A stretch of 33,596 nucleotides of DNA, taken from positions 1-33,596 of the forward strand of contig JBBRNH010000068.1 in NCBI GenBank assembly GCA_038230415.1, in the 5' to 3' direction. Of the stretch, positions 14,976-23,002 are shown in pieces. The stretch's first letter is position 1. Every line of letters begins with the position of its first letter. Below the pieces are notes generated by a model. It searched no databases, had not been told where the DNA came from, and was given only the letters and a program-made list of their open reading frames with translations. This DNA comes from JBBRNH01 sp038230415 (GTDB lineage Bacteria > Bacteroidota > Bacteroidia > Cytophagales > Spirosomataceae). The position numbers and the translations under genes were made by a program.

Positions 14976-16265
14976 CTACGAGACGGGTTGCTGTTCGAGA
15001 TTGAACAGGTCGTTCAACACATCAATCAGGGTTTCGGCTTCGCCCCGTTTGCAGGCCGCTTTGAGTTGCAGCACGGGTAACTTGATGATTTTCTGCATCA
15101 TACCCTTCGTGATGCGCTCGATGCGCTCCGATTCGTCGGGCGAGAGACCTTTGAGATGGCGCGCGATTTCGTCTTTGCGGATTTGTTCCAGCGCGTTTTT
15201 CAGCTTGTTAATCGTCGGCGAAACCACCATCTCCTTCGACCAATCGCTGAACTCGCTCATGGCCTGCCCAATAATGGCCTCCACGTGCGGGATGGCGGCA
15301 AGGCGTTGGTTCAGAGCTTCATCGGCGCGGCTACGGAGGTGGTCCATGTTATAGACCAGCATCCCCGGCAGTTGTTCAACGGCGGCATCTACCGAACGCG
15401 GCACCGACAAATCAATGAAGTACTTGAAGGTGAAAGCGTTACGGTCTTGCAACAACGTCGGTGTGATGAGCGGGGCAGGGGCCACTACTGACGATACCAC
15501 TACATCGGCCCAGCGAAGTTCATCGGTCAGGTTGGCAAAATCAGCAACGGCAAAACTATGTTCGGCAGCAAGCGCATCGGCTTTTGCGCGGGTGCGGTTG
15601 CAGAGCGTGATGTTCTCGAAGTGGCGGGCGGCCAAGTTTTTGCAAACGTCGGCCCCAATTTCGCCAAGACCCACCACCAAAATTTTGGGGTTTGGGATCG
15701 TTAGCGTCAGTTCTTCAATCAGGTCAATAGCGGCATAAGCGATTGACGCGGCACCGTCGCGGAAGCGCGTTTCCTGCGCCACCCGCTTGTTGGTGAAGAA
15801 AATAGTGTGCATCAGCCGGTGCAGAAACGGCCCGGCCATGTCAATATCCGCCGACCATTGGTAGGCGTGTTTCACCTGATTCGGAATCTGCATATCGCCC
15901 ACCACCTGCGCGTGCAGGCCAACGCTCACCTCAAACAAGTGCTGAATGGCGGCAGCGTTATCATCAAAAGACTGGAAATAAGGCAGGTAAGCCGCCGTAT
16001 CGGTCAGTCCTTTTTCGATAAGCAGCACTTTGGCAATCTCGCGCAGGATGTCCGTATCACCATCGTCAATACGCGAACCGGCAGCGGCAATATATATTTC
16101 GGTACGGTTGCAGGTAGAGACCACAAGCAACTCGGTTAGGCCAAAAACATCGCGCAGCCGAAGCATCAGCCGTTTGGCTTCGTCTTCGCTGAGTGCAATT
16201 AGCTCACGCACGGCAACGGGGGCCGTTTTGTGGGAAAGACTGATTGCGTTAAACTTGTCGAACAT
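14976..16265 (-). CDS. hemA: glutamyl-tRNA reductase
   Basis: A 429-residue enzyme that reduces glutamate charged on tRNA-Glu to glutamate-1-semialdehyde with NADPH, the first committed step of C5 tetrapyrrole (heme) synthesis. Visible features: SLSHKTAPVAVRE at 9-21, the catalytic cysteine C52 in VVSTCNRTE, the substrate-domain segment VVGDMQIPNQVKHAY (about 121-135), a Rossmann NADPH site ILVVGLGEIGADVCKNLA (about 195-212), and a C-terminal helical dimerisation domain. Length is standard. No other heme gene lies in the window. It is divergent from a histidine kinase gene; a -7 element and a 17-bp palindrome precede it. Confidence 0.98.
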   Translation of the reverse strand: MFDKFNAISLSHKTAPVAVRELIALSEDEAKRLMLRLRDVFGLTELLVVSTCNRTEIYIAAAGSRIDDGDTDILREIAKVLLIEKGLTDTAAYLPYFQSFDDNAAAIQHLFEVSVGLHAQVVGDMQIPNQVKHAYQWSADIDMAGPFLHRLMHTIFFTNKRVAQETRFRDGAASIAYAAIDLIEELTLTIPNPKILVVGLGEIGADVCKNLAARHFENITLCNRTRAKADALAAEHSFAVADFANLTDELRWADVVVSSVVAPAPLITPTLLQDRNAFTFKYFIDLSVPRSVDAAVEQLPGMLVYNMDHLRSRADEALNQRLAAIPHVEAIIGQAMSEFSDWSKEMVVSPTINKLKNALEQIRKDEIARHLKGLSPDESERIERITKGMMQKIIKLPVLQLKAACKRGEAETLIDVLNDLFNLEQQPVS

Positions 16266-16287
16266 ACCTCAAAATCAATTCAGCAGA

Positions 16288-16295
16288 CAAAATTA
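16288..16295 (-). promoter_or_regulatory. hemA -7 element
   Basis: TAATTTTG on the - strand, a perfect TAnnTTTG, 22 nt before the hemA ATG. No TTG is present at the expected -33 position, which is instead covered by the palindrome at 16314-16330. Confidence 0.6.
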
Positions 16296-16313
16296 CGACC
16301 GGATGGTTGCTCA

Positions 16314-16330
16314 TTGAACACCGTGTTCAA
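16314..16330. promoter_or_regulatory. palindromic operator candidate upstream of hemA
   Basis: TTGAACACCGTGTTCAA is a perfect 8-1-8 palindrome centred about 27 nt upstream of the hemA -7 element, on its -33 position. The shape fits a dimeric regulator (for example TetR- or MarR-like); no candidate regulator gene is adjacent. Confidence 0.5.
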
Positions 16331-16398
16331 GGCAAGGGTTTATTTAGAAAATGTATAAATTGACCGGCCCAAATCTGCGTTCTATCCTATTCCGTTCA

Positions 16399-16418
16399 AG
16401 AACAACCAGAGTTGTTCT
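16399..16418. promoter_or_regulatory. second palindrome upstream of the histidine kinase gene
   Basis: AGAACAAC, a 4-nt spacer CAGA, then GTTGTTCT: a perfect 8-4-8 inverted repeat 46 nt before the kinase ATG. It could be an operator or an RNA hairpin in the 5' leader. Confidence 0.4.
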
Positions 16419-16464
16419 GCCGTTCGGATTACACGCCCGGCGGCTGCTTTTTCGTTAAAAAAAT

Positions 16465-17718
16465 ATGCTTAAGTCATTCGATATCTACAACCAGAACAAC
16501 CTCCTCAAGATTATTGTGGCCCTAAACCTGATGTTGGTGGGTACGGGGTCGTTGCTATACACAAACCGGATAATCGAAAAACTCGAAAAACGGGAAGAAA
16601 AATACGTGCAGTTATATGGGAAAGCGGTTCAGTATGCGTTGCAGCAAAAAGCAGAGACAGACCAGAATTTTGTGGTCAACGAGATTCTGCAAATCAATCA
16701 GAATAGTACCATCCCGGTTATTTACGTTGACCAACATAACGAACCTGCTGACAAACAGAATATTGCGATTCCTGCCGACCTGACCGCCAACGAAGAACGG
16801 CAGTTTTTGAAACGGGAAATTGCCCAGATGCGGAAAGAACACCCACCCCTAAAAGTTGATTTGCTTGACAACGAATTTGGGCTGATTTACTACGGACGCT
16901 CCACGTTGCTGCGGCAGTTGCGTTACCTGCCCTACGCCCAGCTTGCCATTATGGGCGTGCTGGGTTTTCTGGCTTATCTGTCGTTCAGTTCGTCGCGCCG
17001 GGCCGAGCAAAACCGCGTTTGGGTGGGCCTGGCAAAAGAAACGGCTCACCAATTAGGTACACCCCTGTCGTCGCTGATGGCCTGGGTCGAGTATTTCCGG
17101 GCCGACCCGGAGCAGTATGACCCCGAAATAACCGACGAAATAGAGAAAGACGTGAATCGGTTAGAAACCATCACGGCCCGTTTTTCGAGTATTGGCTCGG
17201 TGCCAACCCTCCGCGACGAAAACCTGACCGATGTGGTGCAGCAGTTCACGGGGTATTTAGCCAAACGGATTTCGACAAAGGTGAAAATGAGCCTCGATAA
17301 TCAGCTACCACCCGGCATGAGTATCGTGCATATTAACCGGCTGCTGTTTGAGTGGGTGATCGAAAATGTTTGCAAGAACGCTGTTGATGCGATGGGCGGC
17401 ATTGGTGAGTTGCGGCTGAAACTGTTGCCTTTGCCCAATGGTGAACTCGCCATGGACATCACCGACACCGGCAAGGGCATCGCCAAAGGGAACCTGCAAC
17501 GGGTATTTACGCCCGGTTTCAGCACCAAAAAACGGGGCTGGGGACTGGGCCTGACGCTGGCAAAACGCATTGTCGAAGAATATCACGGCGGCAAGTTATT
17601 CGTCAAGGAGTCAGTTGTGGGCAAAGGAACCACGTTTCGTATTGTGCTGAAAGCCAGCACAAAATCCGAGGCCGTTACGGTTCACCCAGAGACTGATTTG
17701 GTATCGGCTGGGAAATAA
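16465..17718 (+). CDS. sensor histidine kinase (orphan)
   Basis: A 417-residue inner-membrane two-component sensor. TM1 is at about 14-33 and TM2 at about 153-173, enclosing a sensor region of about 120 residues, charged and partly coiled-coil at its start (IIEKLEKREEKYVQLYGKAV). The cytoplasmic kinase core has the phospho-acceptor H195 in KETAHQLGTPLSSL, an N-box ENVCKNAVDA with N301 and N305, the ATP-lid glycines DTGKGIAKGN (G1) and GWGLGLTLAKRI (G2). All catalytic motifs are intact. No response regulator lies next to it, so its partner is elsewhere. The input signal is unknown. Confidence 0.93.
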   Translation: MLKSFDIYNQNNLLKIIVALNLMLVGTGSLLYTNRIIEKLEKREEKYVQLYGKAVQYALQQKAETDQNFVVNEILQINQNSTIPVIYVDQHNEPADKQNIAIPADLTANEERQFLKREIAQMRKEHPPLKVDLLDNEFGLIYYGRSTLLRQLRYLPYAQLAIMGVLGFLAYLSFSSSRRAEQNRVWVGLAKETAHQLGTPLSSLMAWVEYFRADPEQYDPEITDEIEKDVNRLETITARFSSIGSVPTLRDENLTDVVQQFTGYLAKRISTKVKMSLDNQLPPGMSIVHINRLLFEWVIENVCKNAVDAMGGIGELRLKLLPLPNGELAMDITDTGKGIAKGNLQRVFTPGFSTKKRGWGLGLTLAKRIVEEYHGGKLFVKESVVGKGTTFRIVLKASTKSEAVTVHPETDLVSAGK

Positions 17719-17748
17719 TGATCAATCAATCTTCTCTGGCATAACACT

Positions 17749-17784
17749 TGTTTGGTAAAAACAAAATTTTACCAAACACTTTTT
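17749..17784. terminator. AT-rich hairpin between kinase gene and sucA
   Basis: Perfect 12-bp arms TGTTTGGTAAAA (17749-17760) and TTTTACCAAACA (17767-17778) with a 6-nt loop, followed by CTTTTT. It starts 31 nt past the kinase stop and most likely terminates that transcript; its position just upstream of the sucA -7 element also permits an operator role. Confidence 0.55.
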
Positions 17785-17796
17785 GGGGGTATGCCG

Positions 17797-17804
17797 TACC
17801 TTTG
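17797..17804 (+). promoter_or_regulatory. sucA -7 element
   Basis: TACCTTTG followed by CC matches the Bacteroidota -7 consensus closely and lies 30 nt before the sucA ATG. No exact TTG is seen 19-20 nt upstream. Confidence 0.6.
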
Positions 17805-17833
17805 CCAACCAAATCAACGGCGCGTTTTTCGTC

Positions 17834-20644
17834 ATGGACACTTACTCGTATATCGCCAACTCTGATGCGGCTTACGTGGATCAACTGTACCAATCCTATA
17901 AACAGGATACAAGTTCGGTGGATGCAAGCTGGCAGAAATTTTTTGAAGGTTTTGAATTTTCGCTGAAATACGGCGAAACCAACGGAACCGCCACCGGCAA
18001 TGGCGCAGCCAGTAACGGCACACACATCGCCACCAATGGAGCCGCCACCAACGGCACGGCCAAAACCGCTACCCCGCTACCGACAGCCGTTTCGGCTGGC
18101 ACGATTCAGAAAGAAATCGCAGTCCGCAATTTTATTCATGCGTATCGCAAACGCGGCCACCTCGCGGCCCTCACCAACCCCATCCGCAAACGCAAAGACC
18201 GCCAGCCCCTGCTCGACCTGAGCGATTTTGGCCTCACCGAAGCCGACATGGACACGGTGTTTCAGATGGGCAGTGAACTGGGTCTCGGCCCGGCCAAACT
18301 GCGCGACATTGCCGCGTTGGTACAGAAAATCTACCTCGGCCCCATCGGATTCGAGTATATGTACATCCGCGAACCGGCGATTCTGGCCTGGTTCAAGATG
18401 AAGGTTGAGAAAGAATGGCCCGTTTATCAGGCTTCGCACAGCGAAAAAACCCGGATTCTTGAAAAACTGAACCAGGCTGTTGTCTTCGAGAACTTCCTGC
18501 ATACCAAGTATTTAGGTCAGAAACGGTTCTCGCTCGAAGGCGGAGAAACCACCATTGCCGCCCTCGATGCCATGATTACCAAAGCCGCCGACATGGGCGT
18601 GGCCGAAATCATGATTGGCATGGCCCACCGGGGCCGCCTGAACGTGCTTGCCAACGTGATGGGCAAAACCTACGACCAGATTTTTAACGAATTTGAGGGC
18701 AATCTGCCCGAAGAGATTCACGGCGACGGCGATGTGAAGTACCACACCGGGTTTTCGAGCCAGCAGATTACGCCCAACGGCAAGGCCATGAACCTCAAAC
18801 TGGCCCCGAACCCGTCGCACCTCGAAGCCGTGAATCCGGTGGTCGAAGGCTTTATCCGCGCCCGCGCCGATGGCCTGTATGACCGTGATTATGACAAGGT
18901 GATGCCCGTACTGATTCACGGTGATGCCGCCTTTGCCGGGCAGGGCGTTGTGTATGAAGTGGCCCAGATGTCGAAACTGGCCGGCTACCACACCGGCGGC
19001 ACGTTTCATTTCGTGATTAACAATCAGGTTGGTTTCACCACTGATTTTGAGGATGCCCGGTCGTCTATTTATTGCTCCGACGTTGCCAAGATTATTGACG
19101 CACCGGTGTTGCACGTCAACGGCGACAACCCCGAAGCCGTTGTGTTCTGTATGAAACTCGCCGTTGAATTTCGGGAGCAGTTTAACCGCGACATTTTCGT
19201 GGATATGGTCTGCTACCGTCGGCACGGGCATAACGAGTCGGACGAGCCGAAATTCACCCAGCCAACGATGTATGCCGAAATCAGCCACCACCCCAACCCC
19301 CGCGAACTGTATCTGAAACAACTCATCGCCGAAAATGAGGTGTCGGCAGAACTGGCTACCCGGATGGATGCCGAATTTAAGGCGCAGTTGCAGGAACGGC
19401 TCGACATGGTGAAGCAGAAAACCATGCCCTACCGCTACGGCAGGTTGGAGCAGAACTGGAAAACGCTGCGGCTGTCGGCCCCCAACGATTTTGACCAATC
19501 GCCCGAAACCGGGGTTGCGCTCGAAACGCTCGAAAAAATCGGTCAGGCATTAATCACCGTTCCCGACGGGTTTAAACCCCTGAAGCAAATCGAGAAACTG
19601 CTGGCCGACCGCCAGAAGATGATTTTCGAGACTAAGGTTATCAACTGGGGCGTGGCCGAACTGCTGGCCTACGGCTCTATTCTGGCCGAAAACAAAGTGG
19701 TCCGATTAAGCGGACAAGACGTACAACGGGGTACGTTCTCGCACCGTCATGCCGTGCTGCACGATTCCGAAACCAACGATGCCTACAACAGCCTGAACCA
19801 CATTCAGGACAATCAGGAGACGTTTGAGGTCTATAACTCGCTGCTCTCGGAATACGGTGTGCTGGGTTTTGAGTTTGGGTATGCCTTGGCAAACTCACAC
19901 GCGCTGGTGATCTGGGAAGCGCAGTTCGGTGATTTTGCCAACGGCGCACAGGTGATGATTGACCAGTTTATATCCTGCTGCGAAACCAAATGGAACCGCA
20001 TGAATGGCTTAGTGATGCTGCTGCCGCACGGCTACGAAGGGCAAGGTCCCGAACACTCGAACGCCCGGCCCGAACGGTATCTGCAACTCTCGGCAGACTA
20101 TAACATGACCGTTGCCAACATCACTACGCCGGCCAATTTTTTCCACCTCCTGCGCCGGCAGTTGGCGTGGCCCTTCCGCAAGCCGCTCGTGGTGATGTCG
20201 CCCAAGTCAGGGTTGCGGAATGCCTCGGTAATCTCGCCATTGGAAGACCTGACCAAAGGCCGTTTTCTGGAAGTGATTGGCGACGGCTACGCTGACCCAA
20301 AAAAGGTGAAACGGGTGCTGCTTTGCACGGGTAAAGTGTATTATGAACTCCTCGAAAAACAACAGGCCGACGCGCGTAAAGACGTGGCTATTGTGCGGAT
20401 GGAGCAAATCGCGCCATTGCCCAAAACACAATTAGACGCGGTGCTGGGGCAGTATAAAAGACCCGAATTGGTGTGGGTGCAGGAAGAACCCGCAAACATG
20501 GGCTACTGGAACTACCTGCAACGGGTAATGCCCGACGCTGACCTGCGGGTTGTCTCGCGGCAGGCCAGCGCGTCGCCCTCAACGGGATACGCCAAGATCC
20601 ACGCCAGAGAACAAGCAGAAGTAATTACCAACGCGTTTAACTGA
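17834..20644 (+). CDS. sucA: 2-oxoglutarate dehydrogenase E1 component
   Basis: A 936-residue thiamine-diphosphate enzyme that decarboxylates 2-oxoglutarate and reductively succinylates the lipoyl group of E2 in the TCA cycle. ATG 17834 begins MDTYSYIANSDAAYVDQLYQ, the conserved E2-binding N-terminus; an upstream TTG frame is rejected. Key segments: HRGRLNVLANVMGK, HLEAVNPVVEGFIRA, the ThDP/Mg region HGDAAFAGQGVVYE, GTFHFVINNQVGFTT and CYRRHGHNESDEP in the first half; SGQDVQRGTFSHRHAVLHD and MLLPHGYEGQGPEHSNAR in the second. Length matches E. coli SucA. Odd point: residues about 47-85 are a low-complexity Asn/Gly/Thr/Ala linker between the N-terminal peptide and the catalytic core. sucB follows after 96 nt. 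Confidence 0.98.
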   Translation: MDTYSYIANSDAAYVDQLYQSYKQDTSSVDASWQKFFEGFEFSLKYGETNGTATGNGAASNGTHIATNGAATNGTAKTATPLPTAVSAGTIQKEIAVRNFIHAYRKRGHLAALTNPIRKRKDRQPLLDLSDFGLTEADMDTVFQMGSELGLGPAKLRDIAALVQKIYLGPIGFEYMYIREPAILAWFKMKVEKEWPVYQASHSEKTRILEKLNQAVVFENFLHTKYLGQKRFSLEGGETTIAALDAMITKAADMGVAEIMIGMAHRGRLNVLANVMGKTYDQIFNEFEGNLPEEIHGDGDVKYHTGFSSQQITPNGKAMNLKLAPNPSHLEAVNPVVEGFIRARADGLYDRDYDKVMPVLIHGDAAFAGQGVVYEVAQMSKLAGYHTGGTFHFVINNQVGFTTDFEDARSSIYCSDVAKIIDAPVLHVNGDNPEAVVFCMKLAVEFREQFNRDIFVDMVCYRRHGHNESDEPKFTQPTMYAEISHHPNPRELYLKQLIAENEVSAELATRMDAEFKAQLQERLDMVKQKTMPYRYGRLEQNWKTLRLSAPNDFDQSPETGVALETLEKIGQALITVPDGFKPLKQIEKLLADRQKMIFETKVINWGVAELLAYGSILAENKVVRLSGQDVQRGTFSHRHAVLHDSETNDAYNSLNHIQDNQETFEVYNSLLSEYGVLGFEFGYALANSHALVIWEAQFGDFANGAQVMIDQFISCCETKWNRMNGLVMLLPHGYEGQGPEHSNARPERYLQLSADYNMTVANITTPANFFHLLRRQLAWPFRKPLVVMSPKSGLRNASVISPLEDLTKGRFLEVIGDGYADPKKVKRVLLCTGKVYYELLEKQQADARKDVAIVRMEQIAPLPKTQLDAVLGQYKRPELVWVQEEPANMGYWNYLQRVMPDADLRVVSRQASASPSTGYAKIHAREQAEVITNAFN

Positions 20645-20730
20645 GTCGAAAGTCAAAAGTCGCTGGTCAAAAGTCAGAACCATAGTTCAGTACACTTTTG
20701 ACCGACGACTTTTGACTTTCGACTTTCGAC
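20645..20730. repeat. opposed heptanucleotide tandem repeats between sucA and sucB
   Basis: Five 7-nt units on the left (20645-20679: GTCGAAA, GTCAAAA, GTCGCTG, GTCAAAA, GTCAGAA) and five reverse-complement type units on the right (20696-20730: TTTTGAC, CGACGAC, TTTTGAC, TTTCGAC, TTTCGAC). The two blocks pair over 30 nt (20645-20674 with 20694-20723) with two mismatches. The structure begins at the base after the sucA stop and ends 10 nt before the sucB ATG. Confidence 0.8.
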
Positions 20731-20740
20731 TCATAAAGAA

Positions 20741-22411
20741 ATGGCTCTTGAAATCAAAGTCCCCGCTGTGGGCGAATCCATTACCGAAGTTACCATTGGC
20801 GACTGGCTCAAAAAAGAAGGTGACACCGTAAAACTCGACGATGTGCTTTGTACGCTCGATTCAGACAAAGCTTCGTTTGAACTCCCCGCCGAAGCCGATG
20901 GTGTCCTGCATATTCTGGCGCAAGCCGGTGATACCCTGCCGATTGGCGCGGTGATCTGCACCATTGAGACCGTTACATCCGGCGCAACGGCTCCGGCCAC
21001 GCCCGCACCCGTTGCCGAAACGCCTAAACCAGAACCGGCCCCGGTTGTTGAACCCGTTGCGGCCCCGGCACCCGTTGCAACACCAACGCCGGTGGCAGCA
21101 TCGGCTACGGTGATCGAGATGAAGGTTCCCGCCGTTGGCGAGTCTATTACCGAAGTAACGATAGCGGCCTGGAGCAAGAAAGACGGCGATATAGTTGCTC
21201 TTGATGAGGTATTGTGCGAACTCGAATCAGACAAGGCCACGTTTGAACTCCCCGCCGAAGCCGCCGGTACGCTCCGCATTGTGGCTCAGGCGGGCGACAC
21301 GCTCGCTATCGGGGCCACCATCGCCCGGATCGAAGTGGGCGCAACGCTGTCAACGCCGGGGTCTGCACCCGTGCCGGTGTCCTCACCGGCATCTTCTTCT
21401 GCTGTTCCGGGGTCTGTGTCTTCGCAAACTGCCAATGGGCAGGAAAGTTACGCGGCTCATTATCCCTCGCCCGCAGCGGCCAAAATTCTGGCCGAAAAAG
21501 GCATTGAGGCTTCTGCCGTTCAGGGTTCGGGTATCGAAGGCCGGATCACGAAGGAAGATGCGGCAAAAGCATCAAGTGGTCAGGGTCAAGTGGTAAGTCC
21601 GGCTCCGCAGCCTACGCCACAGGTTCAACAACCAGCCGTTTCGCCTGCCGCAAAACCAGCTCCGGTTGTGGCAATACCTGCTACCAACGGCCAACCGCCC
21701 GTGGCGGGTAGCCGCACACAACGGCGCGAGAAAATGACTTCGCTGCGCCGGACAATTGCCCGCCGATTGGTAGCGGTGAAAAACGAAACGGCCATGCTCA
21801 CCACCTTCAACGAGGTGGACATGAAGCCGATTATGGAGATGCGGACCAAGTTTAAAGACCGTTTCAAGGAGAAACACGGCGTAGGGCTGGGCTTCATGTC
21901 GTTCTTCACGAAGGCGGTTTGCGTAGCCCTGCGTGAGTTTCCGGCGGTAAACGCCCAGATTGACGGCGATCAGATTGTGTATAATGACTTCTGTGATGTG
22001 TCAATCGCAGTATCGTCGGAGCGGGGTTTGGTAGTGCCGGTGATTCGCAACGCCGAGCAGATGAATTTCCAGCAGATCGAAAAAGAAATCGTTCGGCTGG
22101 CGGGTCTGGCGCGAGATAATAAGCTGACCATCGAGCAGATGACGGGCGGCACGTTTACGATCACCAACGGCGGCATTTTTGGCTCCATGCTGTCAACGCC
22201 CATCATCAACGCGCCCCAGTCGGCCATTTTGGGGATGCACAACATTGTGGAGCGGGCGGTTGTGGTTGGTGGCGAAATTGTGGTGCGGCCCATCATGTAC
22301 GTGGCCCTGAGCTACGACCACCGGATTATTGACGGCAAAGAATCGGTCAGTTTTCTGGTTCGGTTGAAACAACTCCTCGAAGACCCCACGCGGTTGCTGT
22401 TTGACGTGTAG
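20741..22411 (+). CDS. sucB: 2-oxoglutarate dehydrogenase E2, two lipoyl domains
   Basis: A 556-residue dihydrolipoamide succinyltransferase that forms the multimeric core of the complex and passes succinyl groups from E1 to CoA. Two lipoyl domains are present: about 1-77 with K43 in DSDKA and about 124-199 with K165 in ESDKA; both begin with KVPAVGESITEVTI. Ala/Pro/Val-rich linkers flank a peripheral subunit-binding domain (about 241-276, YPSPAAAKILAEKGIEA). The catalytic domain (about 330-556) ends with SYDHRIIDG, with H527 and D531. Most E2o proteins have one lipoyl domain, so the second is notable; the sucA neighbour supports E2o over another 2-oxoacid E2. The gene ends 65 nt before a strong terminator. 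Confidence 0.95.
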   Translation: MALEIKVPAVGESITEVTIGDWLKKEGDTVKLDDVLCTLDSDKASFELPAEADGVLHILAQAGDTLPIGAVICTIETVTSGATAPATPAPVAETPKPEPAPVVEPVAAPAPVATPTPVAASATVIEMKVPAVGESITEVTIAAWSKKDGDIVALDEVLCELESDKATFELPAEAAGTLRIVAQAGDTLAIGATIARIEVGATLSTPGSAPVPVSSPASSSAVPGSVSSQTANGQESYAAHYPSPAAAKILAEKGIEASAVQGSGIEGRITKEDAAKASSGQGQVVSPAPQPTPQVQQPAVSPAAKPAPVVAIPATNGQPPVAGSRTQRREKMTSLRRTIARRLVAVKNETAMLTTFNEVDMKPIMEMRTKFKDRFKEKHGVGLGFMSFFTKAVCVALREFPAVNAQIDGDQIVYNDFCDVSIAVSSERGLVVPVIRNAEQMNFQQIEKEIVRLAGLARDNKLTIEQMTGGTFTITNGGIFGSMLSTPIINAPQSAILGMHNIVERAVVVGGEIVVRPIMYVALSYDHRIIDGKESVSFLVRLKQLLEDPTRLLFDV

Positions 22412-22472
22412 GATATTGACTGTTAAGTTATTATCTCTATTCCTGATTTTGTGGTTTCCTACTGCACGCCAA

Positions 22473-22545
22473 CGAAAAAGCCAGCCCCGAAACAGGGCTG
22501 GCTTTGTTGTACTCTATTTGTTGGTTGACTTGTAAGACCTTAAAA
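22473..22545. repeat. 73-bp direct repeat, copy A (left boundary of xisHI cassette)
   Basis: Matches 24121-24193 at 70 of 73 positions in the same orientation, offset 1648 bp. It contains the sucB terminator and ends in TTAAAA, the complement of a TAA stop preceded by TTT. Read on the - strand, just beyond, the codons are AAC AAG CCC GTA TTT TAA, against AAC AAG TAT ATT TTT TAA at the acyl-CoA dehydrogenase end in copy B. Confidence 0.9.
22477..22505. terminator. sucB terminator
   Basis: AAAGCCAGCCC (22477-22487) and GGGCTGGCTTT (22495-22505) form a perfect 11-bp stem with a 7-nt loop. A-tracts precede and T residues follow the stem, so it should work on both strands. Confidence 0.85.
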
Positions 22546-22562
22546 TACGGGCTTGTTGGGCT

Positions 22563-22570
22563 TAACTTTG
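22563..22570 (+). promoter_or_regulatory. xisH -7 element
   Basis: TAACTTTG, a perfect TAnnTTTG, 18 nt before the xisH ATG and just inside the left repeat, so the cassette appears to carry its own promoter. No TTG is seen at the standard spacing. Confidence 0.5.
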
Positions 22571-22588
22571 TGTAAAACAGAAACACAA

Positions 22589-23002
22589 ATGCCTGCCAAA
22601 GACGTTTACCATGAAACAGTACGCGCTGCCCTTGAAAACGAGCAATGGCTTATCACGCATGATCCATTCAAGATTATTCTGGGCCGACGCAAAGGCTACA
22701 TTGACCTTGCAGCCGAAAAACTATTAGCCGCCGAAAAGGGAGAAACCAAGATTGCCGTTGAGATAAAGAGTTTCCTGGGAGCCTCCGATTTGGATTCGTT
22801 TGAAGACGCGCTCGGTCAGTTTCTGATTTATAAGGTGGCTCTCGAAAAGAAAGACCCTGACCGAAAGTTGTATCTGGCGATTCCAACTCAAGTCTATGCC
22901 GACTTTTTTGACGATTCGTTTTTCAAGGAGATTCTCAGCCGGTATGCCGTTTATCTGCTTGTTTTCAACCAAAAAACCCAGACGCTTCAATGGATAAGCT
23001 AA
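22589..23002 (+). CDS. xisH: XisH family protein (PD-(D/E)xK nuclease-like)
   Basis: A 137-residue protein starting MPAKDVYHETVRAALE; a TTG frame 12 codons upstream is rejected. It matches the cyanobacterial fdxN-element excision-controlling factor XisH as I recall it: DPFKIILGRRKGYIDLAAEK, then IAVEIKSFLGASDLDSFEDA and a LYLAIP strand. Candidate nuclease residues are D39, E58-x-K60 in VEIKSF, and Q77-x-x-x-Y81, the RecB/Cas4-type order. In Anabaena, xisH and xisI are needed with recombinase XisF for excision of the fdxN element, but most xisHI pairs elsewhere have no known role. The 3' end overlaps xisI by 13 nt. Family call is strong; function here is unknown, and a toxin- or defence-like role is only inference. 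Confidence 0.9.
   Translation: MPAKDVYHETVRAALENEQWLITHDPFKIILGRRKGYIDLAAEKLLAAEKGETKIAVEIKSFLGASDLDSFEDALGQFLIYKVALEKKDPDRKLYLAIPTQVYADFFDDSFFKEILSRYAVYLLVFNQKTQTLQWIS

Noticed and set aside
16465..17718. Histidine kinase as direct regulator of hemA
   Set aside because: They are only divergent neighbours; no response regulator or shared motif supports it beyond the two palindromes.
18512..19498. A 328-codon open frame antisense to sucA
   Set aside because: Codon-bias shadow of a highly conserved enzyme; His/Gly-rich with no family signature.
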